Below, piece after piece: positions 16,568 to 25,441 of a DNA stretch of 64,000 nt. The position numbers and the translations under genes were made by a program. The notes under the pieces were generated by a model. That model was not told where the DNA came from and made no database searches. It saw only the letters and a program-made list of their open reading frames with translations. The stretch covers positions 1 to 64,000 of the forward strand of contig NZ_JAHSTV010000015.1 in the NCBI RefSeq assembly GCF_019145235.1, read 5' to 3'. This DNA comes from Pseudomonas farris. Lineage in GTDB: Bacteria; Pseudomonadota; Gammaproteobacteria; Pseudomonadales; Pseudomonadaceae. The first letter of the stretch is position 1, and each line of letters starts with the position of its first letter.

Positions 16568-18031
16568 TTACATCAAGGTATTTTGCGGCAACCCCAGCAG
16601 GCCGGTCAGGGTGTTGATTATCGCTTGTTGCCGCGCACGGTCTGTCTGGTGCACGGCTTCTGCGGCGGCGACATCGGCATCGCAGTGAGGGCAAGTCACT
16701 TCGTGCGCATGGATGTACTGCAAGCAGCCGCGACACAGCGCCAGTTGCGGCGGAATGCGTCCTTCGTCCGGCGATTTCTGGCCCTGGTTTGCCCAGGCCA
16801 GTTTGATCACCTGACCGCTGTCGCTGACGCTGTTGACCTTCTCGCCGGTGTCGATGCGTTCGGTGATCAGGTCAAAACGTCCGACGGCGAAGGAGGTCTT
16901 TGCCGCGTCTTCGAGTTTGACGATGCGCTCGCGCAGCCCGCGCTTTTGCAGGTCCAGCGCGCGGTAATGGCAGTAGGGGTTGTTGCCGGGTTTGCCGAGC
17001 AGGGAGTGCGACGTCCAGGTGCAGCCGCCACGGCAGACATCGTTGTAGTAACAGCTTCGGCAGTAACCCCACAGGTCCTCGACACCGCGAAGGCGGCCAA
17101 AGTGCATGCCTTCGCTGTAGTGCCAGATATCGTGCAGGCTCATGTTGCGCACGTTGCCCCCCGAAAACCCCACCGTTGCCAATGACGGGCAACCTTTGAC
17201 GGTGCCGTCGGCTTCCAGTGCCAGCACGGTCTGGCCGGCGGCGCAGCCGCTCCAGTGCACGCGCTCATCACCGAAACCACGCCACATGTGTTCATAAGGA
17301 CCGTAGTAACCAATGTTGTTGCCCACGTTCATCAGCAGGCCGCGATCGACGCCTTCGCGATACAGGCGCGCCAACAACGGCATCACTTCCAGCAGTTGCC
17401 AGGGCTGCAATAACAGCTCTGGGTGATCGACGGCATTGCCCATCGCGACCGTCAGCTGGATCTGCCAGTGAGTGGCGCCGAGGCCGATGATCAGGTCCAT
17501 CAGCTCGGGCAGATCGGGCAACGTGGCCGCGCCGATTTGGGTGTTGACGCTCACCGCAAGGCCGGACTGTTTTGCGCGTCGCAAGGTGTCTACCGCCTTG
17601 TCGAACGAGCCCGGAACATTGCGCACCGCGTCATGCAGCGGGGCCAATCCATCCAGTGAAACACCGACGCCATTGAGCCCGGCATCCACCGCTGCCTGCA
17701 TTTTTGCGGGCGTCAGGTTGCGTCCACCGGTTTGTATGGCGCAGTACATGCCGTGATCGTGGATGGCCTGGATCAGTTGCGTCCAGTCCTTGCGCAAATA
17801 GGCTTCACCACCAATCAGGGTGATCTCGCGAGTGCCAAGGGCCGCCAGGGAATCAATGACGTCCAGGCATTCCCGGGTGTTCAATTCGTCGGGGCGTCGA
17901 TGGCCGGCACGTGAGCCGCAGTGCAGGCATTTGAGGTCGCAGGCCAGGGTGATTTCCCAGACTACATGCACTGGCACGTAGCGTTTGAGGTCGGTTTCAC
18001 TGAGGTAGCGGGCAGGGCGACTGTCTGACAT
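16568..18031 (-). CDS. radical SAM/SPASM maturase of a GDL-motif (DUF1842/DUF1843) system
   Basis: 487 residues. Radical SAM iron-sulfur motif C31-x3-C35-x2-C38 (ACDLKCLHC), GGE at 74-76. The SPASM domain is complete: C263, G276-x4-C281, then C324-x2-C327-x5-C333-x3-C337 and C354, giving ligands for two auxiliary clusters as in peptide-modifying enzymes. Unusually, the C-terminus adds C433-x2-C436 and C447-x2-C450, a zinc-ribbon-like pair. It lies downstream of three genes sharing a GDL-motif module, the probable substrates; I recall a family named for GDL-motif peptides. Chemistry and product are unknown. AAGGA lies 6 bases before the ATG at 18031. Confidence 0.9.
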   Translation of the reverse strand: MSDSRPARYLSETDLKRYVPVHVVWEITLACDLKCLHCGSRAGHRRPDELNTRECLDVIDSLAALGTREITLIGGEAYLRKDWTQLIQAIHDHGMYCAIQTGGRNLTPAKMQAAVDAGLNGVGVSLDGLAPLHDAVRNVPGSFDKAVDTLRRAKQSGLAVSVNTQIGAATLPDLPELMDLIIGLGATHWQIQLTVAMGNAVDHPELLLQPWQLLEVMPLLARLYREGVDRGLLMNVGNNIGYYGPYEHMWRGFGDERVHWSGCAAGQTVLALEADGTVKGCPSLATVGFSGGNVRNMSLHDIWHYSEGMHFGRLRGVEDLWGYCRSCYYNDVCRGGCTWTSHSLLGKPGNNPYCHYRALDLQKRGLRERIVKLEDAAKTSFAVGRFDLITERIDTGEKVNSVSDSGQVIKLAWANQGQKSPDEGRIPPQLALCRGCLQYIHAHEVTCPHCDADVAAAEAVHQTDRARQQAIINTLTGLLGLPQNTLM

Positions 18032-18149
18032 GGGAAATCCTTGCGCACGACGCGTGCGCGGCACGAATCCATCGAAGTGTTCGCGCCTTCCCTGTGTCAG
18101 TGGCGCGACCGGATTTACCTTTATGTTGTTGAAATGAACCGGGGCCAGT

Positions 18150-18241
18150 CAGCAGCAGGGCGGGTTCGTTTCGCGAAAGCGGGCGTCAGGCGATCAATAT
18201 TGACTGTGCTGCCGCCTTCGCGAGCAAGCCCGCTCCCACAT
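18150..18241. repeat. degenerate REPIN
   Basis: The right arm is intact (CTTCGCGAGCAAGCCCGCTC then CCACA); the left arm is decayed to GGCGGGTTCGTTTCGCGAAA. It lies between the radical SAM gene and the DUF1842/1843 gene upstream of it, so it is probably transcribed within the operon. Confidence 0.7.
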
Positions 18242-18276
18242 GGATTGTGCTTGCCTGACTGGCATTGGCCGACGAG

Positions 18277-18858
18277 TTAGCGAGCCTCCAGCCGAGCGAT
18301 TTCAACGTTCAACTGATCCAGTGCATTGCGCAGCGCACCGCTGTGGGCCAGTTGCTGTTCACCCTGGCTGACCACGGCTTTCAGTTGTGCCAGGTCACCG
18401 CTGGTTTGCGCTTGCTGGACCGCGACGGCGTAGAGCGGCACCGCATGGTGCGGATGCTCTGGGCGCACAATAACAGGAGCCTGGCTGACCGCTGCGTGTT
18501 TCACGTAATGCCATTGGCCCTGATTCTCGTACTTGTAGTCGGCATAACCGCTCGCCCAATCGCCGCCTAAAATGCCCTTCAAACCGAAGGTCTGGGCGAT
18601 CTGGCTGAGAGGGCCGCTCGGGCTGCCGGCCAAGGTGAGGATGATGTGGTTCTCAGCCGTCGGCACCAGTTTGGCCTCGGAGTACTCACCCCAGACACGG
18701 GCACGGAAGTTGAGGGGCGGATAAGTGCTTTGGAAAATACTGGCAATTCCGCTGACCTTTTTCTTTGCGGTATCCACTAGCAAATCGAGGGTTAAAACCG
18801 GTGCGCCCAGCAGGTGATTGCTGACGTTGAGGCGGGTATGAAAAAGTCCGATTGACAT
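18277..18858 (-). CDS. DUF1842-DUF1843 protein, GDL-motif candidate substrate
   Basis: 193 residues. The N-terminal part (about 1-122, MSIGLFHTRLNVSNHLLGAP, VWGEYS, GYADYKYENQGQWHYV) is a beta-rich DUF1842 domain; the C-terminal part (about 139-192) is a DUF1843 module, VPLYAVAVQQAQTSGDLAQL, with GDL at 154-156, then a charged helix ending IARLEAR. No signal peptide. GGGAG lies upstream of the ATG. It shares the module with the two genes upstream and is followed by the radical SAM maturase, so it is probably modified by or partners that enzyme. Function unknown. Confidence 0.85.
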   Translation of the reverse strand: MSIGLFHTRLNVSNHLLGAPVLTLDLLVDTAKKKVSGIASIFQSTYPPLNFRARVWGEYSEAKLVPTAENHIILTLAGSPSGPLSQIAQTFGLKGILGGDWASGYADYKYENQGQWHYVKHAAVSQAPVIVRPEHPHHAVPLYAVAVQQAQTSGDLAQLKAVVSQGEQQLAHSGALRNALDQLNVEIARLEAR

Positions 18859-18912
18859 GGTGCTACTCCCTTATTTGTATTCAAGACAAGTCGGGCATAT
18901 TTCGTGGTCGAG

Positions 18913-19560
18913 TCAGCGGCGTTCCTGCCGGCTGATTTCTTCCTTGGCCGTTTCAAGCGCACTCTGCAGTTGGGGTTGCTGATCCAATTGCTGCTGGGCC
19001 AGGCGCGACAGGTTTTTCATCTGGGCCAGGTCACCACTGGCCATTGCACTTTGAATCGGTGCGGCGTACAGCGGCATGATGGGCGGATAAGACGACTCCG
19101 GCGGAATCACCGGGCCGGGCTCCAACGGCAACGGGGAGACGTGGGACGGCACCGCCTCAATGAGATGGGCGGGCGCATTGTTAACCTCGACCCACTGCTG
19201 CTGACCATTCAAGTACGAATAGTTGGCGACGCCTTCTTTCCAGTCGGTGCCCACCACCAGTTGCAACTTGAAATTCACGATGGAGTTCGAGCCTGAGCCG
19301 CCATGATTGCCTTGTGCGGTGATCAGGATTTTGCTGACGCCGGGTGACATGACCGTCAGGTAGGTGTACTCGCCCCAGACATCGGAATGCACATCCAGCG
19401 GCGGGTTGGTCGCCTGAGTGATTGCAGCGGTGCCGTTTACAGTCTCATCAGGGGTAAAGACCAGAAGATTGAGTGCCAGACTTTGTGCACCCGGCATCGA
19501 AGTACCAATTCGGTAGCCGAGCGGGAACAAACCGACAAGTTGCTGATTAGAACCAGACAT
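18913..19560 (-). CDS. DUF1842-DUF1843 protein, GDL-motif candidate substrate (paralogue)
   Basis: 215 residues from ATG 19560 (GGAGG 8 bases upstream). DUF1842 domain at about 8-132 (SLALNLLVFTPDETVNGTAA, VWGEYTYLTV, DWKEGVANYSYLNG), a Pro-rich linker at about 137-162, then the DUF1843 module IMPLYAAPIQSAMASGDLAQ with GDL at 176-178. It is a diverged paralogue of the next gene downstream: VWGEY and DW-x-x-G-x-A-x-Y-x-Y are shared. About 54 bases separate them. Likely a second substrate or scaffold of the same system. Confidence 0.85.
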   Translation of the reverse strand: MSGSNQQLVGLFPLGYRIGTSMPGAQSLALNLLVFTPDETVNGTAAITQATNPPLDVHSDVWGEYTYLTVMSPGVSKILITAQGNHGGSGSNSIVNFKLQLVVGTDWKEGVANYSYLNGQQQWVEVNNAPAHLIEAVPSHVSPLPLEPGPVIPPESSYPPIMPLYAAPIQSAMASGDLAQMKNLSRLAQQQLDQQPQLQSALETAKEEISRQERR

Positions 19561-19601
19561 GGTTATTGCCTCCATTGCAATAAGGGGAGCGGAAATAGCT
19601 G

Positions 19602-19790
19602 TTAGTGCTTTTCCAGGCGTGCGACTTCCTTGGCCAACTGCTCGTAAGCAGTACTTAGCTCTTTGTTTTCTGGTGTGGATGCATCGCGTTGTTTCAATAG
19701 CGTCTTCATTTGCGGCAGGTCGCCTGCCTTGATCGCGCTTTGGATGGCCACCCCATAGGGGGGCATGCTATGGCGAGTTGAACTGCTCAT
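19602..19790 (-). CDS. DUF1843 small protein, free GDL-motif module
   Basis: 62 residues: MSSSTRHSMPPYGVAIQSAI then KAGDLPQMKTLL with GDL at 23-25 and a charged coiled-coil-like tail AYEQLAKEVARLEKH. This is the same module that ends the two larger proteins, here on its own and of precursor-peptide size. GGAAGGA lies about 7 bases before ATG 19790; the longer frame to 19829 lacks support. First gene of the four-gene minus-strand set. Confidence 0.85.
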   Translation of the reverse strand: MSSSTRHSMPPYGVAIQSAIKAGDLPQMKTLLKQRDASTPENKELSTAYEQLAKEVARLEKH

Positions 19791-19931
19791 AACGATTCCT
19801 TCCGTGGTGTTTACGGGCACTGCTGTCATCAGCAGTTTTTGCAGTTAAGCAGGCGCCGATAAATATGCAATGGGCAATGGAAGAGTAATTTTTAATATTA
19901 TTTTATTAATCGCGATGGGTTAGGAGGCGAT

Positions 19932-19994
19932 ATGTTCAATATTAAGATTGGCGATGAAGGAAGACCTGTTAAGTTACTTGTTCATAAGCGTTAA
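19932..19994 (+). CDS. possible 20-aa peptide
   Basis: MFNIKIGDEGRPVKLLVHKR followed by a stop, with TAGGAGG 5 bases before the ATG. It lies in an AT-rich gap between the divergently oriented start of the GDL operon and the end of the dienelactone hydrolase gene. The peptide is short and basic; I do not recognise it and it may be chance. Confidence 0.25.
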   Translation: MFNIKIGDEGRPVKLLVHKR

Positions 19995-20026
19995 GTTCCT
20001 TATCGCCATTATTCGTGTTTGATTAA

Positions 20027-20914
20027 TCAAGCCAAGTAACGCCGAAACCAGGCCAGGGTTCGGTCCCAGGCAAGCCTGGCGGCGGCATCATCGTATCGAG
20101 GTGTAGAGTCGTTATGAAAACCGTGGTTAGCGCCAGGATAGATATAGGCTTCATAGGTCTTGGCGGCCGCTTTCAACGCCTGCTCGTAGGCGGGCCATCC
20201 TTCATTGATGCGTGTATCCAGTTCGCCATAGTGAAGCAATAAAGGCGCCTTGATTCTGGGGACATCTTCTGCCTTCGGCTGACGGCCATAAAAGGGCACG
20301 GCAGCCCCTAACTCTGGATAGGCCACGGCCGCGGCATTGGCAACCCCACCGCCATAACAGAAACCAGTGATGCCGACTTTTCCACTGGTGGCGTCATGTT
20401 TCATCAGCCATTCGATGGCGGCGAAAAAGTCATTCATGAGTTTTTCCGGGTCGACGGTCTGCTGCAATTCCCGGCCTTTGTCATCGTTGCCGGGATAGCC
20501 GCCTACCGACGTCAGGCCGTCAGGGGCGAGTGCGATGAACCCCGCTTTGGCGAGACGCCGGGCGACATCCTCGATGTAAGGGTTGAGCCCACGGTTTTCA
20601 TGCACGACCACCACCGCCGGCACGTTGCCGGTGGCTTTGGCAGGGCGCACCCAATAGCCACGAACCTGCCCGTGACCCTTGGGCGAGGGGTAAGTGATGT
20701 ACTCGGCAATGATGTCCGGGTCGGTAAATTGCACCTGCTCGGCCAGCGCATAATTCGGGCTCAGGGCGGCGAGGAGGGCTGTGGCCGTCAGGCCGCCCAA
20801 GGTGAACAGCGCCGCACGATCAAGAAACTCTCGCCGGTTGATTTTGCCGTGGGCGTAGTAGTCGTAGAGTTCGAGCAGTTCAGGGGCAAAATCTTTCGCC
20901 GTAAGACGGTCCAT
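20027..20914 (-). CDS. dienelactone hydrolase family protein, Tat-exported
   Basis: 295 residues. The N-terminal part has a twin-arginine motif NRREFLDRAALFTLGG (Arg27-Arg28) followed by a hydrophobic stretch to ALA, so export by Tat is likely, as in YghX-like proteins. The hydrolase domain carries the nucleophile in GITGFCYGGGVAN (Cys), Asp in GELDTRINEG and His in PGANHGFHND. It hydrolyses lactones or esters; substrate unknown. Start 20914 has AGGAAG upstream. Same strand as the GDL genes but about 240 bp upstream, with AT-rich sequence between, so a separate unit is likely. Confidence 0.85.
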   Translation of the reverse strand: MDRLTAKDFAPELLELYDYYAHGKINRREFLDRAALFTLGGLTATALLAALSPNYALAEQVQFTDPDIIAEYITYPSPKGHGQVRGYWVRPAKATGNVPAVVVVHENRGLNPYIEDVARRLAKAGFIALAPDGLTSVGGYPGNDDKGRELQQTVDPEKLMNDFFAAIEWLMKHDATSGKVGITGFCYGGGVANAAAVAYPELGAAVPFYGRQPKAEDVPRIKAPLLLHYGELDTRINEGWPAYEQALKAAAKTYEAYIYPGANHGFHNDSTPRYDDAAARLAWDRTLAWFRRYLA

Positions 20915-21006
20915 CTGCGTGCTTCCTGTTGGTTGATCCCGATTGCGCCACTTCATAAAAAGCGGAGGGGCAGCGCCTAATGCCAGTCAGTTAAGCATGC
21001 GAAACC

Positions 21007-21095
21007 TGTGGGAGCGGGCTTGCTCGCGAAAGCGGTGTGCCAAGCGATATTAATGTCGACTGACACGCCCTCTTCGCGAGCAAGCCCGCTCCCAC
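21007..21095. repeat. REPIN (inverted REP pair)
   Basis: Canonical arms GTGGGAGCGGGCTTGCTCGC and its reverse complement with a spacer reading GTGTGCCAAGCGATATTAAT. Lies between the permease end and the dienelactone hydrolase start. Confidence 0.9.
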
Positions 21096-21153
21096 ATGGA
21101 TTGCTTAACTGACTGGCATTAGCGCTCAGCCCCCCGCTTTTGGGCTATGGCAA

Positions 21154-22719
21154 TTAGCTCCCAGCCTGTTTATTCAACGCCTCTTCAGCCGCTGCGATTT
21201 CTGCCTGACGCTTGATGATCATCTCGCCCACGGGCGGGCCCTGGAAGCGTCGGGCTTCAAAGGCGAACCAGATGATTGCCGTCAGAATCAGGAAGCCGAG
21301 CGTGATGTACAGCGCCCAATCGTTCGGTGGCTGAATGCCGATGACAAAGATCAGCACCATCGAGAGGATCGAGAGGATGGCGAAAAACGAATACAACCCG
21401 CGCCCCATGTTCCACGGTCCCATGGTCGGCCACTTCGCAGTCCCGTAGGTAAACAGGCCCAGCACGATGGGAATGATGAAAGAGAAGAACAGGAAGATCA
21501 CCGTGCAGGAGACCACGATCGTGTAAACCGGCGTTTCACCGATCGATACCAGGGACGATCCCCACACGAACAACACCGCGAGAGTGGCACCGGTCCAGAT
21601 CGCCGCCACCGGGCTGCGATGGGTCGGAGAGACCGAGGCCAATGCTTTCGAGAAGGGCAGGCCGCCGTCACGGGAAAACGCGAAGATCATGCGTGAAACC
21701 GAGGTCACGGTCGCCAGCCCGCAGAGAACCTGCGAGATGAAAATCGCCAGGTAAAGCACCATTTTGATCGCCGGGTTCACCTGAGTGTCCATCGCCCAGA
21801 AGAACACATTCCAACCCTGCTTCGCCGCTTCGTCCATGCTCGGCAACATCAGTACAAACGAGCAGAGCATGACCCAGCCGAACAGCAACGACCAGGCCAC
21901 CGAGCTGACCATCCCGAGCGGCACCGACCAGGCTGCCTGACGAGTCTCTTCGGAGGTGTGCGCGGAGGCGTCGTAGCCGGTGATGGTGTAGATCGGCAAG
22001 AGCAGGCCGAGCATGAAAATCCAGCCGTTCGACACCTGTGGCCAGACGCTGCCGCCGGCCTCGCCGGAATAGTTGCCGAAGGTCACCAACCGGACGAACT
22101 CATAGCTGGGTGCAGCGATCAGGCAGACGATGGTCAGTGCGAGCGCCGTGGCGAAGATCAGGTAGCCCGAGAAGTCGGTGAGCTTTGCCGTCAGGCCGAT
22201 GCCGAAATGGTTACACAAAGCCTGGATGCCGGTCAGGATCGCCAGGAAAATGATCCGTGTGGTGATGGTGTCTTCCATTCCCAGGGCCGGTCCGAAGGCA
22301 CCGAAAAAGAAGTAATAGGTACCGACGTTGATCGCGCCGAGCACCGTGATCAGCCCTAGCAGATTGAACCAGGCCGTCAGCCAGCCGGTGAAGCGGTTAC
22401 CGAGAATCGAGCCCCAGTGATAGAGACCGCCGGCCGTTGGGTAGGCCGAGGAAATCTGTGCCATGGCCATGGCGAAAACCCCGGAGATCAGGCAACCGAG
22501 TGGCCAGCCGATACCGATGGCTGCACCGCCCGCACCCGAGGTGCCCTGGGCCAGCGAGTTGATGCCACCCGAGAGGATGCAAATGATCGAAAAGGAAATG
22601 GCAAAGTTTGAGAAAACGCCCATGCGTCGCGAGAGTTGCTGGGCATAGCCCATGCTGTGCAACACCTTGAGGTCGTCGTCTTGTGGCGCGGTGGCGCCGG
22701 GTTGGCTTACTGGACTCAT
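21154..22719 (-). CDS. APC-family amino acid/amine permease
   Basis: 521 residues, about 12 membrane helices. Family marks: FSNFAISFSIICILSGGINS in helix 1, TAGGLYHWGSILGNRFTGWL between helices 2 and 3, and GYDASAHTSEETRQAAWSVP, typical of eukaryotic-type GABA/amino-acid permeases of the APC superfamily. It is probably the uptake system for the amine used by the ligase-dehydrogenase genes upstream, being the last gene of that set, 157 bp after the alcohol dehydrogenase. Confidence 0.87.
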   Translation of the reverse strand: MSPVSQPGATAPQDDDLKVLHSMGYAQQLSRRMGVFSNFAISFSIICILSGGINSLAQGTSGAGGAAIGIGWPLGCLISGVFAMAMAQISSAYPTAGGLYHWGSILGNRFTGWLTAWFNLLGLITVLGAINVGTYYFFFGAFGPALGMEDTITTRIIFLAILTGIQALCNHFGIGLTAKLTDFSGYLIFATALALTIVCLIAAPSYEFVRLVTFGNYSGEAGGSVWPQVSNGWIFMLGLLLPIYTITGYDASAHTSEETRQAAWSVPLGMVSSVAWSLLFGWVMLCSFVLMLPSMDEAAKQGWNVFFWAMDTQVNPAIKMVLYLAIFISQVLCGLATVTSVSRMIFAFSRDGGLPFSKALASVSPTHRSPVAAIWTGATLAVLFVWGSSLVSIGETPVYTIVVSCTVIFLFFSFIIPIVLGLFTYGTAKWPTMGPWNMGRGLYSFFAILSILSMVLIFVIGIQPPNDWALYITLGFLILTAIIWFAFEARRFQGPPVGEMIIKRQAEIAAAEEALNKQAGS

Positions 22720-22876
22720 AGCGTGTGCTCTTGTTCAGGTTTTGATCCACATCCATCCGCGTGGTGCGTTGCCGAATGGGTTTGTCTTCAACCCCCTGTC
22801 GTACTGCTCCTGCCTCTAACGGTTGAAACCCATCCAGGTTGCGTGCTCACACGTTGGCCATGGACAGGCGATTGCT

Positions 22877-24037
22877 CTAGAGCCGGCCGTGAAACGCCGC
22901 GTCGAAAATTTCTGCCGCGCCCGTTCGTGTCAACGGCAACGGGTTGCCACCGGCGCAGGGGTCGACAATCGCCATGTCCGCGATCAGATCGGCCTGTTTG
23001 TCATCCACGCCCAGCTCAAACAGCGTATGCGGCACGCCGATGTCTTTGCGCAGCTTGAGGACGAAGGCCAGAAAGCTGTCGAAGCCCGGGGAGGGCAGGC
23101 GCAGATACGCCGCCAGACGGGTGATGCGTTCCTCAATGGCCGGGCGATTGAACTTCAGCACATAGGGCATGAAAGTGGCATTGGTCATGCCGTGGTGGGT
23201 GTCGTACAGGGCGCCCACCGGATGCGCGAGTGCGTGCATGCCCCCCAGACCTTTCTGGAAAGCGGTGGCGCCCATCGCGGCAGCCGCCAGCATTTGCGCG
23301 CGTGCGTCGAGATCGGAGGGGGTGTGTACGGCTCGCACCAGCGCATTGGCCACCAGGCGCATGCCTTCCACCGCAATGCCTTCGGCCATGGGATGGAAAC
23401 CGGGAGCGCAGTACGATTCCAGGCAATGGGCAAACGCATCCATGCCGGTGCCGGCGGTGACTTTTGCCGGCATGCCGATGGTGAGGGCCGGGTCGCTGAT
23501 GACCACCCGCGGCATCATCTTCGGGTGGAAAATGATGCGTTTGGTGTGCGTACGTTCGTCGATGATCACCGCTGCACGGCCGACTTCGGAACCGGTGCCC
23601 GCGGTGGTCGGCACCGCAATGACCGGGGCGATGCTGCTTTCGTCGGCGCGTGTCCAGTAGTCGCCGATGTCTTCGAAATCCCAAACCGGTCGGGTCTGGC
23701 CGCTCATGAATGCAATGAGCTTGCCCATATCCAGGCCGCTACCGCCGCCGAAGGCGACCACACCATCGTGTTTGCCGGCGCGCCAGGCATCGAGCCCACC
23801 CGCGAGGTTGGCTTCAACGGGGTTGGGTTTGAGATCAGAAAACAGCGCTACACCGAGGCCGGCAGCGCGCAAGGATTCCACCGCTGCCGTGGTGATAGGG
23901 GCACGCGCCAGGCCGCTGTCGGTGACCAGCAACGGTCGCTGGATCCCTTGGCTGCGGCAGACCTCGGCCAGTTCGGCGATGCGGCCGACGCCAAAGCGGA
24001 TGCTCGTGGGGTAGTTCCAGTTCGCGGTCAGGCTCAT
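22877..24037 (-). CDS. iron-containing alcohol dehydrogenase
   Basis: 386 residues, group III Fe-ADH. NAD-binding GGGSGLDMGK (GGGSxxDxxK), PTTAGTGSEV, and metal ligands in GTGMDAFAHCLESY (Asp, His), GGMHALAHPVGA and YDTHHGMTN. It oxidises a primary alcohol to aldehyde or the reverse. It starts 3 bases after the aldehyde dehydrogenase stop, so the two act in one operon: alcohol to aldehyde to acid, probably on a gamma-glutamylated amino alcohol made by the ligase (inference). Confidence 0.92.
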   Translation of the reverse strand: MSLTANWNYPTSIRFGVGRIAELAEVCRSQGIQRPLLVTDSGLARAPITTAAVESLRAAGLGVALFSDLKPNPVEANLAGGLDAWRAGKHDGVVAFGGGSGLDMGKLIAFMSGQTRPVWDFEDIGDYWTRADESSIAPVIAVPTTAGTGSEVGRAAVIIDERTHTKRIIFHPKMMPRVVISDPALTIGMPAKVTAGTGMDAFAHCLESYCAPGFHPMAEGIAVEGMRLVANALVRAVHTPSDLDARAQMLAAAAMGATAFQKGLGGMHALAHPVGALYDTHHGMTNATFMPYVLKFNRPAIEERITRLAAYLRLPSPGFDSFLAFVLKLRKDIGVPHTLFELGVDDKQADLIADMAIVDPCAGGNPLPLTRTGAAEIFDAAFHGRL

Positions 24038-24040
24038 GGC

Positions 24041-25432
24041 TCAGATCTCGTGGCGCAGATGGAAGGATTTCGCGCGGGTCAGGTGTTCATAGCCAAGGCG
24101 CGACAGCGTTACGCCGCGCCCGCTGTTTTTCACCCCGGTCCAGGCCAGGGCCGGGTCCAGATAATCGCAGCGGTTCATGAATACGGTGCCGGTGGCGATC
24201 TCGTCGCCGATGCGTTCGGCGGCGGCGAGGTCTTGCGTCCAGATAGAAGCGCTGAGCCCGAACTCACTGTCGTTCATCAAGGCGATAGCTTCGTCGTCGC
24301 TGGCCACCGGCATGATGCCGACCACCGGGCCAAAGCTTTCTTCGCGCATTACCGACATTTGGTGGGTAACGTCCACCAGTACCTGCGGCGCGAGGTAGGC
24401 GCTGCCCGGTGCATCGGCGGGAAAGTCCTTTGGATCGATCAGCGCCCTGGCCCCTTGTGCCAGTGCATCGGCGATCTGCCCGCGAACGAATTCAGCGGCG
24501 CTCGGTGTGATCAAGGGGCCGAGGGTGGTGGCTTCGTCCAGCGGATTGCCGAGTACGTATTGGCGGGTCAAGGCGACGAAGCGCTTGATAAAGGCCGGGT
24601 AAATTTTTTCATCGACATAGATGCGTTCGACGGCGCAGCAGCTCTGCCCGGAGTTGAAGAAGCTGCCATCCACCAGGTTTTCCACCGCATGTTCAAGGTT
24701 GGCGTCTGCCCGGACGTAGGCGGGGTCTTTGCCGCCAAGCTCCAGGCCTACGCCGAGGAAACCTCCGACGGCCGCTTGTTCCATGGCCTTGCCGGCGTCC
24801 ACCGAGCCTGTGAAGTTCACCTGTTGTACGCGTCCAGAGGCAATGATCGCTGCGGTATAGAGATGACTAAGCAGCAAGTTCTGAAACAGTCCTTCGGGCA
24901 GATTGGCGCGGCGAAAGGCCTCGGCGAAACGCTCGCCCACCAGCAACGTTTGCGTGGCGTGCTTGAGGATGACGCTGTTGCCCGCCATCAGCGCCGGAAT
25001 GATCGTATTCACCGCCGTCAGATAGGGGTAATTCCACGGTGCGACGACCAGCACCGTACCCAGCGGTTCACGTTTGATACAGCGCCGAAAACCGGCGATG
25101 GGTGCAGGTTCAATCGCTGCCAATGCCTCAGGCGCAATGGCGATCATGTGCCGCGCACGTTCTCCGAAGCCGCGCAGTTCGCCGGCGCCGAAGCGTATCG
25201 GGCGGCCCATCTGCCAGGCCAGTTCCGGCACGATCTCGTCTTTCATCGCCAGCATCGCGTCCACGGCGGCGCTGCATAAGGCTGCGCGTTCGCTCAGTGG
25301 TCGGCGCTTCCATTGCGCCTGGGCGGTTGCGGCAGCTGCCAGAGCCTGCTCGATCTGCGCTGCATCGGCACGGCGGCGTTCGGCGTAGACCCGGCCATCG
25401 ACCGGGGAGATAAGTTGAACGATCTCAGTCAT
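24041..25432 (-). CDS. aldehyde dehydrogenase
   Basis: 463 residues, somewhat shorter than the 480-500 usual for the family but complete. VVAPWNYPYLTAVNTIIPAL, the NAD-site FTGSVDAGKAM, catalytic Glu in LELGGKDPAYV and catalytic Cys in FFNSGQSCCAVER are present. It oxidises an aldehyde with NAD(P)+. It lies 9 bases after the glutamine-synthetase-like ligase and 3 bases before the alcohol dehydrogenase, so the three form one operon. Confidence 0.93.
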   Translation of the reverse strand: MTEIVQLISPVDGRVYAERRRADAAQIEQALAAAATAQAQWKRRPLSERAALCSAAVDAMLAMKDEIVPELAWQMGRPIRFGAGELRGFGERARHMIAIAPEALAAIEPAPIAGFRRCIKREPLGTVLVVAPWNYPYLTAVNTIIPALMAGNSVILKHATQTLLVGERFAEAFRRANLPEGLFQNLLLSHLYTAAIIASGRVQQVNFTGSVDAGKAMEQAAVGGFLGVGLELGGKDPAYVRADANLEHAVENLVDGSFFNSGQSCCAVERIYVDEKIYPAFIKRFVALTRQYVLGNPLDEATTLGPLITPSAAEFVRGQIADALAQGARALIDPKDFPADAPGSAYLAPQVLVDVTHQMSVMREESFGPVVGIMPVASDDEAIALMNDSEFGLSASIWTQDLAAAERIGDEIATGTVFMNRCDYLDPALAWTGVKNSGRGVTLSRLGYEHLTRAKSFHLRHEI

Positions 25433-25441
25433 GGTGTGTGC

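Noticed and set aside
22823..25279. An 818-codon plus-strand open frame opposite the alcohol and aldehyde dehydrogenase genes
   Set aside because: It is the complement of two clear enzymes with catalytic motifs; long antisense frames are common in high-GC Pseudomonas DNA.
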